This document shows, one piece after another, positions 1 to 8,273 of a stretch of DNA of 35,398 nucleotides; positions within the stretch are counted from its first letter, which is position 1; each line of letters starts with the position of its first letter. The notes under the pieces were generated by a model, which ran no database searches, was not told the origin of the DNA, and saw only the letters and a program-made list of their open reading frames with translations. Source of the stretch: an uncultured Fibrobacter sp. (GTDB taxonomy: Bacteria; Fibrobacterota; Fibrobacteria; Fibrobacterales; Fibrobacteraceae); the NCBI GenBank assembly GCA_900313675.1, contig OMSO01000029.1, positions 1 through 35,398 of the forward strand. Reading direction: 5' to 3'. Both the position numbers and the translations under genes were made by a program.

Positions 1-581
1 GTAGTAAGCGAGGCGCTTAGAATCCTTGTACTTGCGGACTTCTTCCTTGCCCTTTGCTTCCACGTCGGCAGGAATCGGGAGTTCTTCGATGGGGCGGCCC
101 TTCTGCTGGTCTTCATCGAACCAGGTGCCGTAAAGGCGCTTGAAAATCCACTGCGTCCACTTGTAATACTTGGGGTCGGTGGTGTTGACTTCCTTGTTCC
201 AGTCATAGCTTAAGCCGAGGCGCTTGATCTGGCGGCGGAAATTGTCGCAGTTCTTCTTGGTAGTAATGGCCGGATGCGTACCGGTCTGGATGGCGTACTG
301 TTCAGCGGGGAGACCGAAAGCATCCCAACCCATCGGGTGGAGCACATTGAAACCACGGCTGCGCTTGTAGCGGCAGATGATATCGGTGGCGGTGTAACCT
401 TCGGGGTGGCCCACATGGAGGCCTGCGCCACTCGGGTACGGGAACATGTCCAGGCAGTAATACTTGGGCTTGGACTTATCGGTGCCCGTCTTGAAAGTCT
501 GATGTTCTTCTTGAAAGTCTGATGTTCTTCCCAGTAGGCCTGCCACTTGGTTTCGATCTCTTGCGGATTATACTTTGCCAT
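1..581 (-). CDS. leuS: Leucyl-tRNA synthetase, N-terminal part (runs off the window; frameshifted)
   Basis: Class I aminoacyl-tRNA synthetase that charges tRNA-Leu in the cytoplasm. From about position 510 down to 1 one frame reads as the LeuRS catalytic N-terminus. It has [19 protein letters not shown] (the HIGH motif is HVGH), then [20 protein letters not shown] and a YKWTQWIF segment. The ATG at 579-581 opens with [17 protein letters not shown], a normal LeuRS start, but lies in a different frame. A perfect 20-bp direct duplication at 491-530 separates the two; removing one copy restores [19 protein letters not shown]. As written the start codon leads into a nonsense frame. The gene is normally essential, so an assembly error, a very recent mutation or an alternative start (an in-frame GTG lies just upstream of the repeat) are all possible. 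The family call is very secure; the intactness is not. Confidence 0.93.
491..530. repeat. Perfect 20-bp tandem duplication inside leuS
   Basis: TTGAAAGTCTGATGTTCTTC occurs twice back to back (491-510 and 511-530) with no mismatch. The length is not a multiple of three, so it shifts the leuS frame after about codon 25. On the coding strand one unit encodes EEHQTF plus part of a Lys codon. Confidence 0.97.
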
Positions 582-610
582 TTGCTTTATACCTCAGGTT
601 GGTTCTGCCA

Positions 611-640
611 GACGAAAGACGAAAGACGAAAGACGAAAGA
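611..640. repeat. GACGAAA heptamer repeat, four copies
   Basis: Four perfect head-to-tail copies of GACGAAA (611-638) plus a partial fifth lie in the intergenic stretch between the divergent leuS (minus) and the lipoprotein gene at 748 (plus). Unit number in such repeats is prone to change by slippage. No function can be assigned from sequence. Confidence 0.9.
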
Positions 641-747
641 TTTCGTCAGCAGGTCAATCAGCAGCCGTCAGCAAAGCCACATTAAATTTTCGGGTGTAAA
701 TTTAGCAAAATCCCTTACAGCCATAAACAATTACATATCTTTTCTCC

Positions 748-2190
748 ATGCTGTCACACAGATTATCCGCCTGGCTTTGTTCGGCATTTGTTTTTTTGCT
801 GCTCAGTTGCGCTTCTTCACCAAAGGAGCCCCTGTCCATTTATGACCAAGACGGATTCCTGCAAGAACGGATTACCTACGACAAAGACGGGGCAGAAGAT
901 ACCCATTGGCGCTCCATCGACGATTCCACCGCCATATTCGAATACCGCGAAAATGGCAAACTCCTTGCCGACACTTTGCAGACAGAGGCTTTTCGTTCCT
1001 ATGGGGTCATTGAGCCCGAACGAACCGCCGTAAGCATCACTCGAAACATCTTGGGCAAAGGAGCCCAAGGAATCGCCACCGTTGCCAATGGTGCAAAATC
1101 ATCCATTTCAAGCTTAACCCCTTACGCGAACGCACTAAAGGACAAACTTACAAACAACCTTGCAGAAGCGGGTTATAGCAACTCCGCTCAAGCAATAGAG
1201 CACGCCTACGCATCTGCAGGGAAATCCATATCCAAGGCCATCGACAATCTCCCCGAAGTAGACACCTTGGCCCTAGTTGCCATAGGGGCCGGCTACATTC
1301 GAGGACTTTCGGTAGGGTTCCAAGAAACCGAGGATTTTATCAAGGCCATTCCCGATGCAACCCAGAAAGTCTTGGGAGCCGATTACGACGCCCTGTACGC
1401 AGCATGGACAAAGCAGGTGGACAATGCCCAAGAATTCATCAAACAAAACGCCAACCTGGATTCCCTTGAACGCTTGTCACAGGAGGGCATGGAAAAAATC
1501 CGGCAACTTCCCGATTTCGCCCAAAGGGAATTCGAAAGCGCCCTGCAAGTTTTTAACGAAAGCCTTGATTCCTGTTTCAAGGAGTTGAACATTGATCCTA
1601 AATACAAAGACAAATACACAGGAGCCTTTGTATCTGGATGGCTGACATGGCAACTGACCGTGGCAGAGCTCACCTTCGGTATTGTCAAGGCTGTAGGCTC
1701 TATCAACAAGTCTGCCACTACAACTAAGGTGGCGGACAGGTCCCATAAGGTCGGATTTTTCAAGCGGAAGGTCAGCAAAGAAGACAGATTCTTTTTAATG
1801 CCACGAGAAGGCAAGGGCGGTCACTGGAACCAGAACAAGACCATCTGGAAAAGCGACATTCCCGAAGTCAATGCCATTACAAGAGGAAAAGGCATCCACT
1901 TCACCGGCAAGGAGCCGAACAAGGTTCCTGATTTTACTCCATGGTCTAGGGGATCGTATAAGATTGCCGGGCTCACAGGAAAAAACGAAGAAGATTTCCC
2001 AAAGGTATATGCCAAGATTGCCGCCCAAAAGAGTATGTCCGTCAGCGACGCCGAACGCTGGGTCAAACAGAACGGACTCACGCCTCACCACCTATCCTGC
2101 AACGAAATACAACTTGTTCCTACCGCACTACACGAAAACGTCGCCCATACAGGTGCCGCCTCCATGTTAAGAAACGGCACCTGCCGATAA
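748..2190 (+). CDS. Lipoprotein with C-terminal WHH/HNH-like nuclease motif
   Basis: 480 residues. A hydrophobic signal (about 8-20) ends in a lipobox, LLLSC, with Cys near residue 21, so export and lipid anchoring are predicted. The long middle is mostly helical and unrecognised, with a hydrophobic run around GYIRGLSVGF and another near GAFVSGWLTWQLTV. The last about 40 residues read GLTPHHLSCNEIQLVP, then ALHENVAHTG. The His pair (about 447-448) followed by QLVP-x3-LH-x4-HTG resembles HNH/Endo VII nuclease domains (WHH-type) found at the C-termini of polymorphic toxins. Nuclease activity is inferred from this motif only. No obvious immunity gene follows; the next gene is an outer-membrane barrel. 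The start is the ATG just before the signal peptide; no clear ribosome site is seen. Confidence 0.8.
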   Translation: MLSHRLSAWLCSAFVFLLLSCASSPKEPLSIYDQDGFLQERITYDKDGAEDTHWRSIDDSTAIFEYRENGKLLADTLQTEAFRSYGVIEPERTAVSITRNILGKGAQGIATVANGAKSSISSLTPYANALKDKLTNNLAEAGYSNSAQAIEHAYASAGKSISKAIDNLPEVDTLALVAIGAGYIRGLSVGFQETEDFIKAIPDATQKVLGADYDALYAAWTKQVDNAQEFIKQNANLDSLERLSQEGMEKIRQLPDFAQREFESALQVFNESLDSCFKELNIDPKYKDKYTGAFVSGWLTWQLTVAELTFGIVKAVGSINKSATTTKVADRSHKVGFFKRKVSKEDRFFLMPREGKGGHWNQNKTIWKSDIPEVNAITRGKGIHFTGKEPNKVPDFTPWSRGSYKIAGLTGKNEEDFPKVYAKIAAQKSMSVSDAERWVKQNGLTPHHLSCNEIQLVPTALHENVAHTGAASMLRNGTCR

Positions 2191-2233
2191 AGCCCCTTTC
2201 CACAACAGCCCTAAAAAAGACTATAATTTAAGT

Positions 2234-3334
2234 ATGCTGGACGCTAAGTCATTCTTGTTATTCGCTCTCTTATCCTTTTTTGGAACCTATGCCCTTGCAC
2301 AGGAGGAATACTACCAGCCCGACGTAGATTCCGCGTGGGTGGCGTCCCAGAACGGCGGACAGCCCCTCGAAAGCGAAGAACAGCCCGCCGAGGCCACCCC
2401 CGCCTGCATAGGCGATGGCTGCGACGGCACCGAGACCGCAGAACCCGTAGCGGAAACAGAACAGGCCTCCGGAGAAAACGGCAACGAGCAGATCGCAACG
2501 GAATCTGCCGAAGCCGCCTCCCCCGCCGACAGTTCCCGAACGGACAGCACAGCCCAGGCAACCGCGGACTCCACCAAGAAAGATTCCGCACAGGTGAAAA
2601 CCGCCGCGAACAAGCCTATCGACCCCGACGAATACGAAGACTGCACCGAGGCGGATTCCACCAATACCGAATGCGTGGAAATTGACGAAACCGACACCTA
2701 CGACCGCTACCTGCAGGAAAACGCCGAAATGTACCGCTCCCGCAAGGAAGGATTCTCCAGGTCCATCCAGATTGGCATTCGCGCCGCCGGCGGCATAAAC
2801 ACCTTCTTCGGCAAAAAGAGCGACGACTGGGGCTTTGGCTACCAGGCCGGAGGCGGCATTCTGGTGCGGCTCCCCGTAGGTATCCGCCACGTGAGTCTCG
2901 TTCCCGAACTGGACTTCGTCTACCGCAACTACAACTACAAAAGCAAGAACGAATACAGCAAGACCGAGGGCAGCCTGGACTACATGCTCTTCGAGATTCC
3001 CATCATTGTCCGCTACACCTTCGACGAAGACAACTTCTTCGTGGGCCTGGGCATGAACCTGGACCTGAAACTTACCGGCTCGTCTGAAATTACCCAGAAG
3101 ACCAAGGAAACCGGCGAAAAGGACAAGCGCAAGAACACCCTGCCCTCTTCGGGCGTGGAACTGGGCGGCGTATTCAACGTGGGCTATGCCATCAACCGCT
3201 GGCTTATTGCCGACATCCGCGTGGTGCAGTGCTTTACCAACCTGCTGAACGAAGACGCCATCGCCGAATCCAGCCTCGCACACGCCCACCTCTACACGTT
3301 CTACACCAGCCTCGGCCTAACCTTCGTGTTCTAA
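2234..3334 (+). CDS. PorT-like outer-membrane beta-barrel protein with acidic linker
   Basis: 366 residues. An N-terminal signal peptide (hydrophobic about 5-22, cleavage likely after ALA) is followed by about 130 residues rich in Glu, Ala, Ser, Thr and Asp, including repeated DST/ADST units. From about residue 170 amphipathic strands begin (IQIGIRAAGGINTFFG) and continue with YQAGGGILVRLP, SLVPELDFVYRNYNY and VELGGVFNVGYAINRW, ending in a terminal Phe (GLTFVF), as outer-membrane barrels do. This fits the PF13568-type barrel family; ligand and role are unknown. TATAAT at 2222-2227 lies only 6 nt before the ATG and no Shine-Dalgarno is seen, so either transcription starts further upstream or the mRNA is nearly leaderless. 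Confidence 0.8.
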   Translation: MLDAKSFLLFALLSFFGTYALAQEEYYQPDVDSAWVASQNGGQPLESEEQPAEATPACIGDGCDGTETAEPVAETEQASGENGNEQIATESAEAASPADSSRTDSTAQATADSTKKDSAQVKTAANKPIDPDEYEDCTEADSTNTECVEIDETDTYDRYLQENAEMYRSRKEGFSRSIQIGIRAAGGINTFFGKKSDDWGFGYQAGGGILVRLPVGIRHVSLVPELDFVYRNYNYKSKNEYSKTEGSLDYMLFEIPIIVRYTFDEDNFFVGLGMNLDLKLTGSSEITQKTKETGEKDKRKNTLPSSGVELGGVFNVGYAINRWLIADIRVVQCFTNLLNEDAIAESSLAHAHLYTFYTSLGLTFVF

Positions 3335-3409
3335 GCGTGACAAAAGCCAAACCAGCTTTTTACGAGCACTTGACCTTTCGCGCAGGTGCTTTTTGTATTT
3401 TCACGGATT

Positions 3410-4027
3410 ATGAAGAAGATTAGGTTTGCCCTAACAGTCCTTCTGGGACTGTCCCTTACAGCGTTTGCCGAAGAGGCAAAACCCCAGGAACATTTTGTCA
3501 TCGATGTGGGCGGCGGTTTTGCGACTTACTCCAGCCTTATCGTTCTTGACGGAGCTATGGACGATTTCGATTATTGCAATAACGGGAAATGCGACCCGCC
3601 CGATGAAGTTGATCACGAAACAAACTATGCGGTAGCAAGCCTTGGCGCCCGCTATATTTTCACTCCACATATCGAAGCGGGTCTGGCGACTTCTTACGAG
3701 TACTACAGTTCCTACGATAACGTTTGCGAAGGCACAGACCGTGAAATGTACTGTAAGGCAGGGGATTTTCTTGACCACCACCTGGTCCATGTCGCTGTCG
3801 AAGGAAAGTTCAACTGGTTCACGCTTTTTGACCATTTCAGGCCATACAGTCGCGTAGGCGTCGGAGCATTGCTCGAATTTGACAGCGGGCTGGAACGAGT
3901 CGGGTTGCCTTCCGTCCAACTGACGCCTGTGGGCCTGGAATTCCTGTTCCCGTACGTAAGCGTGTATGCCGAACTGGGCGCAGGCTACCGCGGCTTCATG
4001 AGCGGCGGCATTGCACTGAGAATCTAA
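3410..4027 (+). CDS. Small outer-membrane beta-barrel-like protein
   Basis: 205 residues. The frame is open from 3386, but the ATG at 3410 gives a clean signal peptide (MKKIRFALTVLLGLSLTAFA, then EEAKP). The mature part alternates polar and hydrophobic residues (HFVIDVGGGFATYSSLIV, ASLGARYIFTPHIEAGLATS, YVSVYAELGAGYRGFMSGG) and ends GIALRI, typical of an eight-strand-sized barrel. Four Cys sit in two probable extracellular loops (CNNGKC and CEGTDREMYC) and could form disulphides. It is convergent with the long minus-strand gene 16 bp away. The specific function is unknown. TTGACC at 3370 and TATTTT at 3396 are a weak promoter candidate with poor spacing. Confidence 0.75.
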   Translation: MKKIRFALTVLLGLSLTAFAEEAKPQEHFVIDVGGGFATYSSLIVLDGAMDDFDYCNNGKCDPPDEVDHETNYAVASLGARYIFTPHIEAGLATSYEYYSSYDNVCEGTDREMYCKAGDFLDHHLVHVAVEGKFNWFTLFDHFRPYSRVGVGALLEFDSGLERVGLPSVQLTPVGLEFLFPYVSVYAELGAGYRGFMSGGIALRI

Positions 4028-4043
4028 GCCTTAGTCCCTAGGC

Positions 4044-7000
4044 CTACATCCCCATGTTCTTGCGGGTCTGTTCGCGGCGGAGGCGGACGATTTCCTTTTC
4101 GATGAGGAGCTTTTCTACGGCCGGGATATCTTCGTGACGACGGATGGCGTCCTTGTACAGGGCGTTGGCCAGTTCGGGTTCACGGGCAAGGAACGATATG
4201 ACGGCGGCGTTCCGGAGGAAGAATTCGTCCATGTTCTTGATTTCGTACTTTTCGTAGAAATCCGCCACCAGCTTGGCGGCCGTCGCGTAGTCCTTGGCGC
4301 GAGCCGTTTCCAGGATGTTGAATTCATCAACAAAGGAGGCGGGGAACACCCCTGCGTTCACCAGGTCCCGGACCTTCACATAGACGGCGTTGGTGTCGCG
4401 GGCTTCCATGGGAATGCCCCTCACCCACTCGATGTATTCTTCGCGGAACTTTTTCCATTCGGGCGAGGCTTCGGCCACCATAAAGCGGGGCTTTTGCGCC
4501 GCCACCGTTTGCGCCGTCGAGTCCGCGGTCACGCTATCCTGCGGAGCGGGGGCCTGGGCAGCAGCACGCATCAGGGAATCCGTGCGGACAAGGTAGGCAA
4601 GCAGCGCGTTTTCGCGGTAGGTGTCCCTGTTCTGCATCATGGCCTTGACCTTGGCGGGCCTGCGAAGCGCGTAGTCGGCACTGTCCAGGTATTCGGGCCA
4701 GCAGACTTCGCAGCTGTCGAACACCTGCACGATATGGGCGTTGGAATGCACGAAGCGGGCCTCTTCGGCCTTGTTATCCACAATAGGCGTGAAGATGCTG
4801 TTGGGCTGGATGTTCTCCATCATGGGCCGAACCATCTTGGAGGTGAACAGGAAGTTCTGTTCGCCGAAGAAGTCGGGTTCCCGATGGATGCGCTCAAATT
4901 CCGCCACCAGCACGGGGTCGGTGCTGAACCGCCCGATGTTCTTCTGGATTACCGGCTGGTCACTTGCGATAATGATGATGTCGGGTTCTTCGGGAGCGCG
5001 GTAGAGGCTCACATAGGGGAACACCACGTCCAGCGCCTTCAAGATGTTCAGGAACAGCTGGTCGTTGAATTCGTAGGTCTGGATCCACTGGACCCAAAGT
5101 CCACCGGGTTTCATGTAGCGGCGCATCTTGGCGTAGAACTCGTGACTGAAAAGGCTCGCCACGCCGCTGACCCAGGGGTTGCTGGGTACGCTGATCAGCA
5201 GGTCGTACTTGCGGCGGTTGGTGAGGAAAAACGTCTGGGCGTCGTCGATGTAAATGTGGATGCGGGGGTCGTCGTAGCCGCGGGCGTTCCAAGGGTAGAA
5301 CCCGCGGGCAAGATTCATCATCTCGTCTTCGATTTCCACGCAGTCAAAGTCCTTCAGCAGCGGGTCAGCCAGCAGGTAATGGGCGCCCATGCCAGAGCCA
5401 AATCCCACCATGCCCGCGTCGTAGGGCTCGGAGCGCACCGCCATGGGCATGAACGCCGTAGCCGCCTGGGTCAGTTCGTCCCCTTCGATGGGGTGCTTGC
5501 GGTCCTTGCTCATGCTGGCGTCGGCCTTGCCGTTGGTCTTGATATACCAATGCACATCGGACTCGTGGAAACTGATGGTGGCCGTCTTTCCGTCCTTCAC
5601 CACAATCTTTTCGTCGGGATGCAGGTTCTTGTAGGCACGGAACGCACCCGATGTCACCAGGTGCGGGTCAAAATTCACAAAGATGGAAGGCAGAACCATC
5701 AGGGCCGCTACCAGGTAGAAAGGCACGCTGTAGCGGAACTTTTTACGATAGACCACCAGCAGAACAAAGCCGATGGCAAAGTCCAGCACGGCGGCAAGCA
5801 CCAGGGCGCCCTTCAACTGCAAGAATGGCAAGAGAATCAGGCCGCCACCTGCCGAACCGATGATGGAGCCCACCGTATTCCAGCCGTAAACCTTGCCGAT
5901 GAGGGCTTCGCTCTTGAAGGCCCGGGTGAGAATCACTGTGATGAGCGGGAGCGTCATGCCCGCAAAGAAACTGGTAGGCACCATCCACAAAACGGAAAGG
6001 GCATACTTGAAAAGGCTCCAGCAGATATAGCCGTCGGCGGTGGTATTGAAAATCTGGTTTGCCTCGTTCATCATGCCCCAGAAGGGCTTGTGGAAGTAGA
6101 GCGTGCACAGGGCGAAAAACGCCATAAAAATCTGGGCCAGGGAAAGGATGACCAAGGAATCCTTCTTCAAAAGCTTGCCGCTGACGGCGCTTCCGATGGC
6201 AAGCCCCAGAATGAAAGCCGAAAGCATCTGGTCGAAGCTGTGGCTGGAACTGCCCATCAAGAGGCTGAGCAGGCGTATCCAGACAATCTCGTAAACAAAA
6301 GAGGTAAGTCCCGTAATGGCCGCAATCCAGAGCCAGGTGTTCTTGGGCGGCATGGGCAGCTTGTGTTCTGCAACATAGTCAACGTTCAGCGGCTCGGCGG
6401 CACGGTCCGCACCAACATCCGCAGCATCATCCTCGTCGTCTTCCTTGTTGGGAGACGTGGCAAACCCGATGTAGCCGAAAACCGCCGCCAGCAAGAAGTT
6501 GATGGAAGCCGCCACGCAGAGGGTGGCGTGGTTTCCCAGTTCGGGAATCAGCAGGTAGCTGGTCACCAGAATGCCAATGGCAGAACCCAGGCTGTTGGTA
6601 AAGTAGAGCATGGGGAGCGAAAGTTCCTGACCGCTCTTGCGCAGGAGCCCCGCCGCAATAAAGGGGAAAGTCATGCCCACCGCAATGGCAATGGGGAGCG
6701 TAGAACCCGTAGCCAGCACCACCTTGGTAATCTCGGCGCCCGTAAAGCCCAGGCCCGCAATCCATTCACTATCAAAGAAAAATCCCGTAAGCAGGTTGTA
6801 GAGCGGGTGGTAAACCAGGCCACCGATACCGATGGCCAGTTCCACCGCCGCATAGCCAAGCAGGGGCCGCTTCACCCATTCCACCATCTTGCCCGCAATA
6901 AAACTACCGATGGCAAGACCGCCCATGTAAATGCACAGCGTGAGCACCTGGCCGTAGCTGGCGTGGCCCAAGAAAAGCTTGAGGTAGCGGGCCCAGGAAC

Positions 7001-7061
7001 CTTCGTAAATGAGGCCGGCAAAACCCGAAAGCGCAAAGAGGAAATAGACTAGGATGTTCAT
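4044..7061 (-). CDS. Fused MFS-type membrane protein / spermidine synthase-like methyltransferase-fold protein
   Basis: 1005 residues in three parts. The first about 470 residues hold two sets of transmembrane helices (starting LVYFLFALSGFAGLIYEGSW, a typical first helix of fused MFS/spermidine synthases) split by an acidic cytoplasmic loop. About residues 540-730 form a spermidine-synthase-like Rossmann domain: GMVGFGSGMGAHYLL (cofactor loop), DCVEIEDEMMNLAR, IHIYIDDAQTFF, YDLLISVPSNPW and MKPGGLWVQW. The C-terminal about 200 residues are helical with a DSVTADSTAQ linker, perhaps TPR-like. Such fusions are widespread and usually orphan. Real aminopropyl transfer is unproven, since known polyamine synthases are soluble. 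No strong ribosome site precedes the ATG. Confidence 0.88.
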   Translation of the reverse strand: MNILVYFLFALSGFAGLIYEGSWARYLKLFLGHASYGQVLTLCIYMGGLAIGSFIAGKMVEWVKRPLLGYAAVELAIGIGGLVYHPLYNLLTGFFFDSEWIAGLGFTGAEITKVVLATGSTLPIAIAVGMTFPFIAAGLLRKSGQELSLPMLYFTNSLGSAIGILVTSYLLIPELGNHATLCVAASINFLLAAVFGYIGFATSPNKEDDEDDAADVGADRAAEPLNVDYVAEHKLPMPPKNTWLWIAAITGLTSFVYEIVWIRLLSLLMGSSSHSFDQMLSAFILGLAIGSAVSGKLLKKDSLVILSLAQIFMAFFALCTLYFHKPFWGMMNEANQIFNTTADGYICWSLFKYALSVLWMVPTSFFAGMTLPLITVILTRAFKSEALIGKVYGWNTVGSIIGSAGGGLILLPFLQLKGALVLAAVLDFAIGFVLLVVYRKKFRYSVPFYLVAALMVLPSIFVNFDPHLVTSGAFRAYKNLHPDEKIVVKDGKTATISFHESDVHWYIKTNGKADASMSKDRKHPIEGDELTQAATAFMPMAVRSEPYDAGMVGFGSGMGAHYLLADPLLKDFDCVEIEDEMMNLARGFYPWNARGYDDPRIHIYIDDAQTFFLTNRRKYDLLISVPSNPWVSGVASLFSHEFYAKMRRYMKPGGLWVQWIQTYEFNDQLFLNILKALDVVFPYVSLYRAPEEPDIIIIASDQPVIQKNIGRFSTDPVLVAEFERIHREPDFFGEQNFLFTSKMVRPMMENIQPNSIFTPIVDNKAEEARFVHSNAHIVQVFDSCEVCWPEYLDSADYALRRPAKVKAMMQNRDTYRENALLAYLVRTDSLMRAAAQAPAPQDSVTADSTAQTVAAQKPRFMVAEASPEWKKFREEYIEWVRGIPMEARDTNAVYVKVRDLVNAGVFPASFVDEFNILETARAKDYATAAKLVADFYEKYEIKNMDEFFLRNAAVISFLAREPELANALYKDAIRRHEDIPAVEKLLIEKEIVRLRREQTRKNMGM

Positions 7062-7104
7062 GGCGTAAATTTATATAAAAAAGACGCCGTTCTATGTAAA
7101 AGAA

Positions 7105-7240
7105 TTATTCAGGCATGGTAAGACCGAATTCCCGGCGGGCCCAAGTTTCCATATAGGGCAGAATTTCCTTGTAAGGCACCACGATCATCACGCTGCCGTG
7201 GGTGTGCTCGCCGATTTCGAAAGAGGAACCGGTTCCAGCT
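7105..7240 (-). pseudogene. Out-of-frame C-terminal end of the DUF3298-like gene
   Basis: On the minus strand, the frame one base off from the preceding ORF reads SFEIGEHTHGSVMIVVPYKE, then ILPYMETWARREFGLTMPE and a stop at 7105-7107. The Val-Pro-Tyr-x-Glu-Ile/Leu ending is what DUF3298 domains finish with. One base inserted near the palindrome GGAACCGGTTCC (7225-7236) would join the frames as FKLEPGSSFEIGEHTHG. Either the deposited sequence lacks one base here or the gene is recently truncated. Confidence 0.75.
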
Positions 7241-8270
7241 TGAAATTCATGCCGATGGCATTGGGACGGGCATCGTATTTTTCCGCATATTTGCGAAGAA
7301 GCGATACAATCTTTTCCTTTTCATCTGGATTGAAAATAGTGGAATCAACCAGCGACCCGTCTCTCTTCGAGAATGTGCGATGATACTCGTAATTGTATCC
7401 TCCGGCGGCACCGGCTTGGTAACCGGCATTCGAAATATAATAGGTCGTCCACAGCAGCGAATCGAACGCGACATCTATACTGTCCATGCGCTCGTATTTG
7501 AGGGTGGCGGCGACTTCCGTCTGGGCGCTGTCATAGTACCAGTCATTGGGATAATTCCTGAGTTCGGATTCAATGGACCGCTTGTATGCTTCCACCTGAC
7601 GATAAAGGGCCCTTTTATGGATTTCTCTTATATGTCCAGCATCAAGGACCGTGTCGGCATCGGTCAAGTCCTCGCCCAACAGCCCCTTGATGATTTTCCG
7701 GTGGACCCATTTAGGATAAACTTGGAATCTAGGCAACTTCCAATGCAAGGAAACCGTGTAAAACCTGGTACTGGCGCGTTCCGTTCCATAAATGGTGAAT
7801 TCCATGCAGCCCTTCGATTTTGTGGGGTCGCATTCAATCAATTCGCCGTCATGCATGGCGATTTCCGCCTTGACCCGCTCCAGATCGCTTTTTCCAATCA
7901 GGCTGTATTCAGCTTTCATATCGGCAAGCATGGAATAGACTTTATCCACCTTCTCTTCCAGAACGGACATGTCCTTGCAATCTAAAGCCTGCGATGCAAC
8001 TGCCGTCTCCTTTTTCTGGGCGTTTTCCGAATCTTTGGAACCGCTTTGGAAAAAAATAAGCGGGCAGGCAATTACCGCGGCAAGGTATGCTACCGACAAA
8101 ATCGAACTCACGATTTTCTTTACCCTGGAACCCGTTTGGCTCGGCCTGTTCATAATGGCGAGCACGAACGCCACTACCGCAAGCGGCAGCAGGAATAGAT
8201 ACATTCCGCCCTGCGACACAAGGCCTACGAGAATGCCGGCCAAAATAAAAAGCGTTTCAAAAACAGCCAT
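7188..8270 (-). CDS. Membrane protein with DUF3298-like domain (C-terminus frameshifted)
   Basis: 360 residues as read. Two or three N-terminal membrane helices (MAVFETLFILAGILVG; MYLFLLPLAVVAFVLAIM; ILSVAYLAAVIACPLIFF) are followed by an exported domain. That domain resembles the DUF3298 region of RsiV/PdaC-like proteins: a Tyr/Gly-rich YISNAGYQAGAAGGYNYEY, then FNPDEKEKIVSLLRKYAEK. The frame ends in an unconvincing tail, LSKSASTPTAA. The expected family ending, VPYKEILPYM, is present just beyond in another frame (7105 to about 7240). It starts 3 bp after the end of the protease gene at 8274 and is probably cotranscribed with it. The DUF3298 assignment is moderate, from motif shape only. Confidence 0.78.
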   Translation of the reverse strand: MAVFETLFILAGILVGLVSQGGMYLFLLPLAVVAFVLAIMNRPSQTGSRVKKIVSSILSVAYLAAVIACPLIFFQSGSKDSENAQKKETAVASQALDCKDMSVLEEKVDKVYSMLADMKAEYSLIGKSDLERVKAEIAMHDGELIECDPTKSKGCMEFTIYGTERASTRFYTVSLHWKLPRFQVYPKWVHRKIIKGLLGEDLTDADTVLDAGHIREIHKRALYRQVEAYKRSIESELRNYPNDWYYDSAQTEVAATLKYERMDSIDVAFDSLLWTTYYISNAGYQAGAAGGYNYEYHRTFSKRDGSLVDSTIFNPDEKEKIVSLLRKYAEKYDARPNAIGMNFKLEPVPLSKSASTPTAA

Positions 8271-8273
8271 ATT

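Noticed and set aside
2270..3289. A 339-codon minus-strand frame opposite the outer-membrane protein at 2234
   Set aside because: Gly/Val/Phe-rich shadow without signal peptide or ribosome site; the plus frame has a signal and a barrel ending in Phe.
4134..7052. A 972-codon open frame on the plus strand opposite the MFS/spermidine-synthase gene
   Set aside because: Its translation is His/Gln/Arg-rich with no domain or signal, while the minus-strand frame has clear helices and a Rossmann motif; it is a codon-usage shadow.
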